Shown in pieces: positions 1 to 7,985 of a DNA stretch of 64,000 bases. Position 1 is the first letter of the stretch. Each line of letters starts with the position of its first letter. The notes below the pieces were generated by a model, which was given only the letters and a program-made list of their open reading frames with translations, did no database searches and was not told where the DNA came from. The stretch comes from CAZXFA01 sp964640085 (GTDB lineage: Bacteria > Actinomycetota > UBA4738 > HRBIN12): contig CAZXFA010000006.1 of assembly GCA_964640085.1 (NCBI GenBank), forward strand, positions 1 through 64,000, in the 5' to 3' direction. Made by a program: the position numbers and the translations under genes.

Positions 1-194
1 TTCACGTCGTCGAGCGAGTCCCAGAACGAGATCACGCCGAACTCGGCCTCCTCGCCATCCCGGCGGCGGAGCACCATCACGCCCCGGTTCCCCGGCGTCT
101 CCTTCAGCGCGGCGACCCCGATCTCCTCCAGGTACGCGAGGTACGCGTCGTCGTCCTCGGCCCTCGTCCGTCCGAACCACACCCGTGCGATCAC
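1..194 (-). CDS. Antibiotic biosynthesis monooxygenase (ABM)-like small protein, 5' part only
   Basis: The gene begins with GTG at 194 and runs off the left edge, so only about the first 64 residues are visible. They read VIARVWFGRTRAED, then a helix with YLEEIG, then GVMVLRR and EFGVISFWDSLDDV. This pattern of a short beta strand, helix and a later F-x-S-x-W strand resembles dimeric ferredoxin-like-fold ABM or EthD-type proteins. No catalytic assignment is possible from the fragment. It is divergent from the methyltransferase starting at 242, with 47 bases between the starts. Confidence 0.5.
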   Translation of the reverse strand, partial: MIARVWFGRTRAEDDDAYLAYLEEIGVAALKETPGNRGVMVLRRRDGEEAEFGVISFWDSLDDV

Positions 195-241
195 GCTCGT
201 CTCCTCTCCGCTCGGGTCCCCGGCAAGTATGGTGTGCCGCC

Positions 242-1003
242 ATGACCGAGGAGCACGTCCTCCGGAACCGCGCGTCGTGGGACGCCGACGCCGACAACTG
301 GGTCGAGCGCGGGCGCGCGAGCTGGGCCTCCGAGCACGTCCACTGGGGCATCTGGGGCGTGCCCGAGTCCGAGCTCGGCCTCCTGCCCGACGTGGACGGG
401 CTGGACGTCGTCGAGCTCGGGTGCGGCACGGGCTACATCTCGGCCTGGCTCGACCGACGCGGGGCCCGCCCGGTCGGGCTCGACAACTCGGGGCGCCAGC
501 TCGCCACCGCGAAGGCGTTCCAGGATGAGTTCGACCTCCGGTTCCCGCTCGTCCACGGGGACGCCGAGCGCCCGCCGTTCGCCGACGCGTGCTTCGACCT
601 CGCGGTCTCCGAGTACGGGGCCGCGATCTGGTGCGATCCCTACACCTGGATCCCGGAGGCCGCGCGGATCCTGCGGCCGGACGGACGCCTGGTGTTCCTC
701 GGCCATTCCTACCTCGCGATGCTCACCTTCCCGGAGGAGGACCTGCCCGCCTCCGAAACGCTCCAGCGCGACCACTTCGGGATGCACCGGTTCGAGTGGC
801 CGGCCGAGGATGACTCGGTGGAGTTCGCGCTCCCGCACGGCGAGATGATCCGGCTGCTGCGGCGGTGCGGGTTCGAGGTCGAGGACCTGGTCGAGATCCG
901 CGCGCCCGAGGACGCCGAGACCCCCTCCGACCCGCTCGCCACCGTCGAGTGGAGCCTCCGCTGGCCGGTCGAGGAGGCCTGGAAGGCCCGCAAGCGCGGC
1001 TAG
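242..1003 (+). CDS. Class I SAM-dependent methyltransferase
   Basis: A 253-residue cytosolic protein with the class I (Rossmann-fold) methyltransferase core. Motif I is VVELGCGTG at residues 56-64, followed by the acidic strand end GLDNS that would bind the SAM ribose. A later LRPDGRLVFLGHSYLAM segment corresponds to motif III and the following strand (Methyltransf_11 type). I chose ATG 242 because it begins the conserved TEEHVLRNRASWDADADNW helix; longer in-frame extensions to 185 have no support. The acceptor cannot be told from the sequence. The stop overlaps the convergent EamA gene by 4 bases. Confidence 0.85.
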   Translation: MTEEHVLRNRASWDADADNWVERGRASWASEHVHWGIWGVPESELGLLPDVDGLDVVELGCGTGYISAWLDRRGARPVGLDNSGRQLATAKAFQDEFDLRFPLVHGDAERPPFADACFDLAVSEYGAAIWCDPYTWIPEAARILRPDGRLVFLGHSYLAMLTFPEEDLPASETLQRDHFGMHRFEWPAEDDSVEFALPHGEMIRLLRRCGFEVEDLVEIRAPEDAETPSDPLATVEWSLRWPVEEAWKARKRG

Positions 1004-1839
1004 CCCGCCGCGATCAGGGCGACGCCGCCCAGCGCCGCCGTCACGCCGATCGCCTGGTGGCCGGCCAGGCGCTCCTGCAGGACGAAGCGGGCGAGCACGA
1101 CCGTGGCCACCGGGTACAGCGAGCCGAGCACCGAGGTCAGCGCGAGCAGGCCGCCCGCCTCGGCGGACAGCGCGAACGCGAGGTTCGACCCGTTGTCCAG
1201 CACGCCGGCCGCGGCGAGACCGCCGCCCTGCGACGCGGTCATCGCGAACGAGGGCCGCGTCGCGATCGCCGTGACCCCGAGTAGGGACAGCGCGCCGACC
1301 CTGACCATCAGCACCCCCCAGAACGGATCGGTTCGACCCGCCTCGTCCAGGAAGACGACCAGGATCCCGAGCGTGAGCGCGGCGAGGAGCGCGAGCCCGA
1401 TCCCCGCCGCCGCTCGCCGCTCGGACCCGTCCTCGGTCGGCCGCGCGGCCAGGACGATCCCCACCACAGCGAGCGCGATCCCGAGGACCTGGACCGAGCT
1501 CGGACGGTCGCCACGGATCAGCCCCCAGGCCACGGGGACGGTGCCAGAGAGGGCGGCGGTCGGCGCCACGATCCCCATCCGTCCGATCGCGAGACCCCGG
1601 TAGAGCGCCGACAGGCCCACCGCACCGGCGAGACCGCCCGCGAGGCCGTAGGCGAGCGCCACCGCCTCCTGCGGCCCCTCCCAACGGATCGCCGCGACCG
1701 CGCCGATGAACAGGAGCCCGGCCGCCTGCGAGACGCACGACACCACGAGCAGCGGCAGCCGCCGTGCCGACAGCCCCGCGATGAAGTCCCCGGTCCCCCA
1801 CCCGATGCCCGAGCCGAACGCGAGGGCGAGAGCCTGCAC
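1000..1839 (-). CDS. EamA/DMT-superfamily transporter
   Basis: A 279-residue integral membrane protein made of two repeated EamA units, with about ten hydrophobic segments beginning LALAFGSGIGWGTGDFIAGL. This is the usual length and layout of drug/metabolite transporter (DMT) permeases. The second half contains the typical GVLDNGSNLAFALS and TSVLGSLYPVATVVLA helices. The substrate is unknown; family members export small metabolites, amino acids or drugs across the cytoplasmic membrane. It is convergent with the methyltransferase and stands alone as a transcription unit. Confidence 0.85.
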   Translation of the reverse strand: MQALALAFGSGIGWGTGDFIAGLSARRLPLLVVSCVSQAAGLLFIGAVAAIRWEGPQEAVALAYGLAGGLAGAVGLSALYRGLAIGRMGIVAPTAALSGTVPVAWGLIRGDRPSSVQVLGIALAVVGIVLAARPTEDGSERRAAAGIGLALLAALTLGILVVFLDEAGRTDPFWGVLMVRVGALSLLGVTAIATRPSFAMTASQGGGLAAAGVLDNGSNLAFALSAEAGGLLALTSVLGSLYPVATVVLARFVLQERLAGHQAIGVTAALGGVALIAAG

Positions 1840-1866
1840 CGCGCGAGCCTACCCGGCGTCACCCCT

Positions 1867-2271
1867 ATGCTTCGGGGCGTGCGGCGAACGGAGGTCACCG
1901 TCGCGGTGCTCTTCCTCCTCCTGGCAGCATGCCGCGGACCGACGTCGGAGGGGAGCGTTTTCTTCCCCACCGCCGACTCCCAGGACTGGCCGGCCGCGAT
2001 CGTGGGCGGCACCCTCGTCCGCGAGGGCATGTGCCTGTTCGCTGAGGCCGAGGGCGAGCGCTACCTCGTGATCTGGCGCGAGGGCTACGCGTTCCGCGAC
2101 GGCGAGCTGCTGGATCGGGACGGGAACCGCGTCGTCGCCCTCGGGCAGGACTTCCTCGGCGGCGGCGGGTTCACCTCGCTGGAGGCAGCCGAGCGCCTGA
2201 CAACCCTGCCGATCCCCGATGCCTGTCAGACCGAGGAGTACATGTTGGCGGACGAGATCCGCCCGAGCTGA
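1867..2271 (+). CDS. Small lipoprotein of unknown function
   Basis: A 134-residue protein with a short basic N-terminus (MLRGVRRTE), a hydrophobic stretch VAVLFLLLAAC and a lipobox Cys at residue 22, so it is predicted to be a membrane-anchored extracytoplasmic lipoprotein. GTG 1879 is an alternative start that still leaves a signal peptide. The mature part has no domain I recognise; it contains a beta-rich GGTLVREGMCLF...YLVIWREGYAFRD segment and a second Cys near the end (DACQTEEY). Divergent from the EamA gene. Confidence 0.6.
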   Translation: MLRGVRRTEVTVAVLFLLLAACRGPTSEGSVFFPTADSQDWPAAIVGGTLVREGMCLFAEAEGERYLVIWREGYAFRDGELLDRDGNRVVALGQDFLGGGGFTSLEAAERLTTLPIPDACQTEEYMLADEIRPS

Positions 2272-2369
2272 CGGCTGGAGCCCGAATTCAGCGCTCGACG
2301 CCGGCCTGCTGCCAGACGGTCAAGGGCACCGAACGCAAGGTTGCGGGACATCCTGGCGCACCGAAGTTC

Positions 2370-2380
2370 CCTGTAACAGG
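2370..2380. other. Short inverted repeat CCTGT-A-ACAGG in an intergenic spacer
   Basis: The 124-base spacer between the convergent lipoprotein and VOC genes holds a perfect 5+1+5 dyad centred at 2375. It could be a weak terminator element or an operator, or chance. There is no T-run next to it, and no other copy was noticed in the window. Confidence 0.25.
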
Positions 2381-2395
2381 TTCCTGGGGCTTGCG

Positions 2396-2818
2396 TCAGC
2401 CCTCCGGCAGCGAGATCGTGCCGTCCTCGGCGAGCGGGAAGCCCGGGTTGTGGGCAACCTCCCAGGGGTGGCCGTCCGGGTCGATGAAGACGCCCGAGTA
2501 CCCACCCCAGGACGTCGGCGCCGGCTCGCGGCCGATGCGGGCGCCGGCCGCCCTGGCCTCCTCGATCACGCGGTCCACCTCCTCGGGTGAGCCGACGTTG
2601 TGGGCCAGCGTGACCCCGCCCCAGCCGCCCGGATCGACGACGGCGCTGTCCTCGGCGAGCTTGTCCCGTCCCCACAGGGCGAGGATCGACCCGCCGACCT
2701 GGAAGAACGCGGTCTCCTCCGCATCCAGCCCGACCCGCCAGCCGAGGCGCTCGTAGAACGCCTTGGACGCCGCGACGTCGAGGACGCCCAGCGTGATCAG
2801 GCTCACCCGCTGTTCCAT
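2396..2818 (-). CDS. VOC (glyoxalase/bleomycin-resistance) family protein
   Basis: A 140-residue protein of the vicinal oxygen chelate superfamily. The first beta-alpha-beta-beta-beta module starts VSLITLGVLDVAASKAFYERLGW, and the second ends with the diagnostic YSGVFIDPDGHPWEVAHNPGF strand. I use ATG 2818 (MEQRVSL): the upstream membrane-protein gene stops at 2820, one base before it, so the two are translationally coupled. Substrate unknown; members include glyoxalases, dioxygenases and drug-binding proteins. Confidence 0.8.
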   Translation of the reverse strand: MEQRVSLITLGVLDVAASKAFYERLGWRVGLDAEETAFFQVGGSILALWGRDKLAEDSAVVDPGGWGGVTLAHNVGSPEEVDRVIEEARAAGARIGREPAPTSWGGYSGVFIDPDGHPWEVAHNPGFPLAEDGTISLPEG

Positions 2819-2819
2819 C

Positions 2820-3680
2820 TCAGCTCGACCCCACTGAGCCACGCCCGCGGAGCACGACCGCGGTCGCGATCAGGAAGGCGACGGTGAGGCCGATCCCCTC
2901 CGGCGGGAACGCGCTCACGCCCTCGACGTCCGCCGCATCCTGGTAGACCCCGGCCATCAGCAGGTTCAGCTGGTAGGTCGCCCCCATCACGCACATCAGG
3001 GCGCCCAGCACGTACCCGATCGCCGTGCGCCGGAACAGCAGGACCCCCGCGACGACGAGGGCCGGCACGAGCAGCGAGAGGTCGACCGCGAACACCAGGT
3101 GCTGGCCCGACGCCGGGATGTCCTCCAGCAGCTCGCCGGTCACCGCGAACCGGACCACGACGAAGACCCACAGCGCGCCCTGCGCGAGCCCGACGACGAC
3201 CAGGAAGCCGCCGACCCACCGGGCCGCCGTGTCCGCCCGGAGCGCGTCGCGGATCGCCGCGGCGTCGAGGTTCGGCAGCAGGCAGGCCAGCGCGAACGCC
3301 GACAGCGTGAACAGCGCGATGTGGAGCAGGAACACGTCGTTGAACTCCGCCCCGAACACGTAGTACGCGTAGTCGTACAGCGCGTACGCGAGCGCCCCGG
3401 CCCACAGCACCTCGCCGCGGCGGGAGCCGCGGAGCACCAGCGCGAGCGCCAGGAGCAGGAGCGGCACGACGACCACCAGCGAGACGAGGTCGCCGCCGCG
3501 GAAGGCTTCCCGGGCCCACGCGTCGTCGGCGTACAGATCCTCGACGGCCAGCCCGAGGACGGACGCGAAGGCCATCAGGACGACGATCGCCCACGACGGG
3601 ACGGAGGCCGCGCGCAGCGGTGCGTTCGCGCGCGCCCACCAGCGCTCGCGCCGAACCGGGTCGTGTATCCGTTCGACCAT
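2820..3680 (-). CDS. Multi-pass membrane protein of unknown function
   Basis: About 286 residues with seven or more hydrophobic segments, for example PSWAIVVLMAFASVLGLAV, LVSLVVVVPLLLLALALVL, VFLLHIALFTLSAFALACL and LVPALVVAGVLLF. Charged residues sit mainly at the N-terminus (RIHDPVRRERWWAR). An ALAYALYDYAYYVFGAEFND segment, rich in Tyr, lies between the second and third helices. I do not recognise a family. ATG 3680 is preferred; GTG 3722 would add 14 residues. It is co-transcribed with the downstream VOC gene. Confidence 0.6.
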   Translation of the reverse strand: MVERIHDPVRRERWWARANAPLRAASVPSWAIVVLMAFASVLGLAVEDLYADDAWAREAFRGGDLVSLVVVVPLLLLALALVLRGSRRGEVLWAGALAYALYDYAYYVFGAEFNDVFLLHIALFTLSAFALACLLPNLDAAAIRDALRADTAARWVGGFLVVVGLAQGALWVFVVVRFAVTGELLEDIPASGQHLVFAVDLSLLVPALVVAGVLLFRRTAIGYVLGALMCVMGATYQLNLLMAGVYQDAADVEGVSAFPPEGIGLTVAFLIATAVVLRGRGSVGSS

Positions 3681-3768
3681 CGCAGGCACCCCGGTCTCCG
3701 ACGCTACACCGTGGCGCGACACGGACGCGCGCCGTCGTATACATGGAGCGCGACGGAGGGGAGGGCCG

Positions 3769-4221
3769 ATGGGCGTGTCGTGGATCGACTTCGAACGCCA
3801 GGCGCCGGAGCTCGCGCGCCTCGTTCGGGAACGGATCGAGGATCACGGGCTCGCGCTGATCGCCACGGTGGCCGCGGACGGCTCGCCCAGGATCAGCCCG
3901 GTCGAGCCGTTCTTCCACGGCGGGGACCTGTGGATCGGGTCGATGCCGGGCTCGACGAAGGGGAAGGACCTCGGGCGCGACCCGCGGCTCGCGATGCACA
4001 ACGCGACGATCGACAAGGACGTCTCCGATGGCGACGTCAAGCTGAACGGGGTCGCGGTGCTCGTGACCGACCGCCCGGCCGAGATGTCCGAGATGCCGCC
4101 CGGCGCCGACCTGTTCCGCATCGAGCTCACGAGGGCGTCCTCGCTCCGCGTCGCCGGCGATCACCTCGTGATCGAGACCTGGGAGCCGGGCCGACCGGTC
4201 CGTTCGGTGAACCGCTACTAG
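3769..4221 (+). CDS. Pyridoxamine 5'-phosphate oxidase (PPOX)-fold flavin/F420 protein
   Basis: A 150-residue split-barrel protein. The opening helix is followed by LALIATVAADGSPRISPVEPFF, a strand-turn-strand typical of the PPOX family's FMN- or F420-binding barrel, then GGDLWIGSMPGSTKGKDLGRDPRLAMHN. This matches short actinobacterial flavin/deazaflavin proteins annotated as PPOX-family. The cofactor and substrate cannot be decided here. The stop overlaps the convergent phosphoesterase gene by 4 bases. Confidence 0.75.
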   Translation: MGVSWIDFERQAPELARLVRERIEDHGLALIATVAADGSPRISPVEPFFHGGDLWIGSMPGSTKGKDLGRDPRLAMHNATIDKDVSDGDVKLNGVAVLVTDRPAEMSEMPPGADLFRIELTRASSLRVAGDHLVIETWEPGRPVRSVNRY

Positions 4222-5579
4222 TTCGCCGCGGCCCAGATCGGGCCCTCGCAGTCGTCGCGCAGCGGCAACGGCTCGGGCTCGCGGGGGTCCTGGTCGAAGT
4301 CGAACGAGCTGAGCATCGGCGTGGCCTGCCGGTCGCGGTGGGTGAGCTTCCGCAGGCCCCAGTTGTCCTCGATGAACCGGAGGACGCTCGAGAACTCGCC
4401 GAGCTCGCTCGAGACGACCCCCTCCTCCGCGTAGGGGCTGATCACCAGCAGCGGGACGCGGATCCCGAAGCCGAACCCGTCGACCTGCGGCGGCGGGACG
4501 TGGTCGTAGAAGCCGCCGTAGTCGTCCCAGGTGATGAAGACCGCCGTGGTCTCCCACATGTCCGAGCGCATGATCGCGTTGACCACCTTGGTGGTCCAGT
4601 TCTCCCCGTGGCAGAAGTTGTACTCGGGGTGCTCGGATAGCTCGAACCGCGGCGTGATCCACGTGACCGGCGGAAGCACGCCCGCTCGGATGTCCTTGAC
4701 CACGTCGTCCACCGGGAACATGTGACGCTGCCACCGCTCGGGGTTCTCCCGGTACCGGCGGATCGCCGAGTACGCCGACCAGATGTAGCCCTTCTGGTCC
4801 TCCTGCGCCGCGTAGTACGCCCACGGGATCTTCGCCCGCGTGAGCAGGTCGCCCTCGGTCAGGAAGTCGAAGCAGGGACGCACCTTCTTGAGTCGCCCCT
4901 CGGAGTCTCGGACCTCGACCAGCTGTTCCTCCGGCGCGTCGCAGCCGAACGTGTTCGAGCCGCGGGTGACCCCGGGGATCCGCCGCGGGTTGTCGAGCGC
5001 CCCCTCCGCCGTCGCGGCGATCGAGTACAGGTGGTTGGGGAACGAGGGGCCGTGCGCGCTCGCGAAGAAGTTGTCGAACAGCACGTGGTCCTCGGCCCAC
5101 GACCAGTAGTTCGGGAGCTGGTCCTGGTGGAGCTGCGTGTAGGCCCAGTCGCCGTGCTCACCTTGGAGGAACCCATCCATCTTCCCCTCGTTCCACGCGG
5201 CGATCGCGCAGGGGTAACAGTGCGGGATGTCGCCCGGCGTCCTGCCGTCGGTCCCGCGGATCAGCGGTCTCGGCTGCCCGCGGTCCATCCCCACCGTGAC
5301 GCCGTTCGCCCCGGGGAACGTGCCGAACATGTGATCGAAGGTCCGGTTCTCCTTGATCAGGAACACGACGTGCTTGATCGGGAGCCGGGTCTGGAGAGCC
5401 GTGGCGTCGAACGCCTCGGGCGCGCCGGTCGTGATGACCGTGGGGCTCGGCGTTGGGCTCGGCGATGGATCCCGGCCGTCCTCCGCCGCGTCGCTCGATA
5501 CGCACGCCGCCGCCACGAGCCCACAGATCACGACCGCGGCGTACCGAAGCGACGGACGAGCAGGGACTGGGCGCGTCAT
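4218..5579 (-). CDS. Secreted phosphoesterase (phospholipase C/acid phosphatase family) lipoprotein
   Basis: 453 residues. The N-terminus is a lipoprotein signal (VVICGLVAAAC, Cys26) followed by a Pro/Ser/Thr-rich linker. The catalytic domain opens with IKHVVFLIKENRTFDHMFG, the signature of the PF04185 phosphoesterase family, whose Glu and Asn/Thr positions bind metal and attack phosphate. SAHGPSFPNHLYS and FITWDDYGGFYDHVPPP carry the remaining metal-site His/Asp residues. It should act outside the membrane on phospholipids or other phosphate esters, releasing phosphate. Confidence 0.85.
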   Translation of the reverse strand: MTRPVPARPSLRYAAVVICGLVAAACVSSDAAEDGRDPSPSPTPSPTVITTGAPEAFDATALQTRLPIKHVVFLIKENRTFDHMFGTFPGANGVTVGMDRGQPRPLIRGTDGRTPGDIPHCYPCAIAAWNEGKMDGFLQGEHGDWAYTQLHQDQLPNYWSWAEDHVLFDNFFASAHGPSFPNHLYSIAATAEGALDNPRRIPGVTRGSNTFGCDAPEEQLVEVRDSEGRLKKVRPCFDFLTEGDLLTRAKIPWAYYAAQEDQKGYIWSAYSAIRRYRENPERWQRHMFPVDDVVKDIRAGVLPPVTWITPRFELSEHPEYNFCHGENWTTKVVNAIMRSDMWETTAVFITWDDYGGFYDHVPPPQVDGFGFGIRVPLLVISPYAEEGVVSSELGEFSSVLRFIEDNWGLRKLTHRDRQATPMLSSFDFDQDPREPEPLPLRDDCEGPIWAAAN

Positions 5580-5641
5580 GGAGGTGCGCGCAGTCTACCT
5601 GTCGCCCGTGCCCGGTTTCGCTCCGCGCCGGAGCCCCGCGA

Positions 5642-6046
5642 TCAGAGCTCGAGCGCCCAGAAGACGCCGAAGACGACGCCCGCCGCGAACCCCAGGACCG
5701 CGAGGCTCGCGAAGAGCCACGCGGCGACGGTCCGCTCGACGCCTCCGCGGGATCGCCCCATCGCCGCCAGCGCGAACGCGAGCCCGAGCAGCAGGCTCCC
5801 GCCGCCGAGCAGCGCGAACATCCACGCGTCCGACACGTCCTCGACGCGCGTCGACCAGAGCCCGAAGAAACCGATCGACTGGTCGCCACCGGCGAACCGG
5901 ACGAACACGCCGAGGAAGATCGCGATCGCTCCCGCGATCCCCAGCACCCACTCGAAGAACCGGCGAACGACGACGGACCAGGACGTGCCGCCGGGTCCGA
6001 CCGCGGCTCCCCCTCGACCGGGCGCCGCAGGGCTGGTCGCCGACAT
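5642..6046 (-). CDS. Small membrane protein, about three transmembrane segments
   Basis: About 134 residues with hydrophobic segments WVLGIAGAIAIFLGVFV, AWMFALLGGGSLLLGLAFALAAM and VAAWLFASLAVLGFAAGVVFGVFWAL. ATG 6046 is chosen because GGGAGGTGAGGGG lies just upstream as a strong ribosome site. No family recognised and no catalytic motif seen. Confidence 0.6.
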   Translation of the reverse strand: MSATSPAAPGRGGAAVGPGGTSWSVVVRRFFEWVLGIAGAIAIFLGVFVRFAGGDQSIGFFGLWSTRVEDVSDAWMFALLGGGSLLLGLAFALAAMGRSRGGVERTVAAWLFASLAVLGFAAGVVFGVFWALEL

Positions 6047-6155
6047 CCCCCTCACCTCCCAGGTCGGGTTGCTCGCTGGGACCACCGCATCGCAGATGAG
6101 GTCCAGCCGCCAGGGCCACAGGCCCCGGAACCGAAGGGGCGGTTCGACGTCGCCG

Positions 6156-6989
6156 TCAGAGGCGTGCGAGGAGGTCCCGGAGGGCCTCGTCGAGCGGCGG
6201 CATGGGCGGTACGCCGAGCTCTGCGACGAACAGGCTGGTCAGCGCGCTGTTGCGGGGTCGCGGCGCCGGGAGCTCGAGCGTCTCGGCGCGTTGGGCGTTG
6301 ACCGACCCGCGCAGGCCGCCGAACGCCTTGGCGCGGCTCAGTACGTCGAACCAGGTGGTCGGCTCGGGACCCGCCAGGTGGTACGTCCCGAACCGTCCGG
6401 TGAGCGCGAGCGGCAGCAATCGTTCGGCAAGGTGCGTCACGGAGGTCGGAGTGCCGATCCGATCGGCGATCCCGCCCGCCTCCTCCCCCGCCGCCAGACG
6501 ACGGAGCGCTCCCGTCAGGTGATCCGAACCGCTCCCGAAGACGAATCCGGTCCGCACCACGAAGTGCTCGGGCAGCAGCCCGCGGACGAACCCCTCCCCC
6601 GCGAGCTTGCTCCGCGCGTACACGCCGAGCGGGTTCGGCCGGTCGAGCTCGTCGTACGGGGCCTCCTTCCGGCCGTCGAACACGTAGTCGGTCGAGAGGT
6701 GGAGCAGGATCGCCCCGCACGCCCGCGCGGCGAGCGCAAGCGACTGTGGTCCGAGCGCGTTCACGCGGATGGCGCGCTCCGGTTCGGCCTCGCAGGCATC
6801 GACCGCGGTGAAGGCCGCGCAGTTGACGATGAGCTCGGGGGCGAGCGGGACGAGCGTCCCCATCAGGGCGTGGTGGTCGCCGACGTCCAGGTCCTCGTGC
6901 GCGAACGCGTGCAGGTCGTGATGGGGCGGACACGTCGCTAGGAACACACGACCGAGCCCACCGGCCGCTCCCGTGACCGCGATCCGCAC
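6156..6989 (-). CDS. rmlD: dTDP-4-dehydrorhamnose reductase
   Basis: 277 residues, starting with GTG 6989 (VRIAVTGAAGGLGRVF), which supplies the N-terminal NAD(P)-binding glycine motif. Family hallmarks are NCAAFTAVDACEAEPERA, LSTDYVFDGRKEAPYDE and the catalytic Y-x3-K in VYARSKLAGE. The enzyme reduces dTDP-4-keto-L-rhamnose to dTDP-L-rhamnose with NADPH. It is the last gene of the sugar operon, 8 bases behind rmlB. The epimerase rmlC that normally precedes this step is not in the window. Confidence 0.88.
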   Translation of the reverse strand: MRIAVTGAAGGLGRVFLATCPPHHDLHAFAHEDLDVGDHHALMGTLVPLAPELIVNCAAFTAVDACEAEPERAIRVNALGPQSLALAARACGAILLHLSTDYVFDGRKEAPYDELDRPNPLGVYARSKLAGEGFVRGLLPEHFVVRTGFVFGSGSDHLTGALRRLAAGEEAGGIADRIGTPTSVTHLAERLLPLALTGRFGTYHLAGPEPTTWFDVLSRAKAFGGLRGSVNAQRAETLELPAPRPRNSALTSLFVAELGVPPMPPLDEALRDLLARL

Positions 6990-6997
6990 GTCGGCCC

Positions 6998-7972
6998 CTA
7001 CGCCGCGCTCGCCCGGGACTCGTCCACCCAGTCCCGGTGGTCGCGGTACCAGGCGAGCGTCGTGGCCAGCCCGTCGGAGAAGGGCACCGCGGGTCGCCAC
7101 CCCAGGGACCCCAGGCGCTCCCACCGGACCCCGTAGGCCAGATCGTGCGCCGGCCGGTCCTGGACGAACGCGATCAGCGACTCGTCCACCTCCAGGAACG
7201 CGCAGATCCGGCGGGCGAGGTCGAGGTTCGTGAGCTCCGTCCCGCCGCCGATGTTGTAGACGAGGCCGGGCTCGCCGTGCTCCATCACGGCCTCGATCGC
7301 GCGGACGAAGTCGCGCACGTACAGCCACTCGCGGCGGTTCGAGCCGTCGCCGTAGACGGGGAGCGGCCGCCCCTCGAGCGCCGCGGTCGCGAAGGTCGGG
7401 ATCGCCTTCTCCGGATGCTGCCGCGGGCCGAAGGTGTTGGTGCCCCGCACCGTCGTCACCGGCGCCTCGTAGGTCGAGACGTACGCGCGGCACAGCAGGT
7501 CCGCCCCCGCCTTGCTGGCCGCGTACGGGTTGCGCGGGCGCATCGGGGCCTCCTCGACGAACGGCTCGCCCTCGCTCGAGCCGTAGACCTCGTCGGTCGA
7601 GACGAACAGCATCGGCCGCCCGAGCTCGCGGCAGGCCTCGAGGACGACCTGCGTGCCCAGGACGTTCGAGCGCACGAACGCCCGCGAATCCTCGATGCTG
7701 CGGTCGACGAACGACTCCGCGGCCGCGTGGACCACCCGATCCACGTCCGCGACCAGCGGGACCACCGCCTCGGGCTCGGCGACGTCGCCGCGGACGAATC
7801 GGAACCTGGGGTTCGGCTCGTGGTGCTCGAGGTTCCGCCGGGTGCCGGCGTACGTCAGCTTGTCCAGGACGACGACCTCGGCGTTCGGACGCTCGAGCAG
7901 GAGGTCGACCAGGTGCGACCCGATGAACCCGGCCCCGCCGGTCACCAGGATGCGCTCGCGACGCTCGGCCAT
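6998..7972 (-). CDS. rmlB: dTDP-glucose 4,6-dehydratase
   Basis: 324 residues of the extended SDR family. The NAD-binding motif is ILVTGGAGFIGSHLVDLLLE at the N-terminus; VSTDEVYGSS carries the catalytic Thr-Asp-Glu; YAASKAGADLL carries the Tyr and Lys. This set identifies RmlB, which turns dTDP-glucose into dTDP-4-keto-6-deoxyglucose. It lies 13 bases behind the glycosyltransferase gene and 8 before rmlD, so one transcript is likely. Confidence 0.9.
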   Translation of the reverse strand: MAERRERILVTGGAGFIGSHLVDLLLERPNAEVVVLDKLTYAGTRRNLEHHEPNPRFRFVRGDVAEPEAVVPLVADVDRVVHAAAESFVDRSIEDSRAFVRSNVLGTQVVLEACRELGRPMLFVSTDEVYGSSEGEPFVEEAPMRPRNPYAASKAGADLLCRAYVSTYEAPVTTVRGTNTFGPRQHPEKAIPTFATAALEGRPLPVYGDGSNRREWLYVRDFVRAIEAVMEHGEPGLVYNIGGGTELTNLDLARRICAFLEVDESLIAFVQDRPAHDLAYGVRWERLGSLGWRPAVPFSDGLATTLAWYRDHRDWVDESRASAA

Positions 7973-7985
7973 GGGTGCCGCGAGT

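Noticed and set aside
2803..5100. Very long antisense reading frames, for example 2803-5100 minus, 16970-20374 minus, 4722-6941 plus and 50868-54290 minus upstream of the true start
   Set aside because: They lie opposite or across genes with clear families. Their translations are Arg/Ala/Gly/Pro-rich with no motifs. In DNA of about 70% G+C, stop codons are rare and such shadows are expected.
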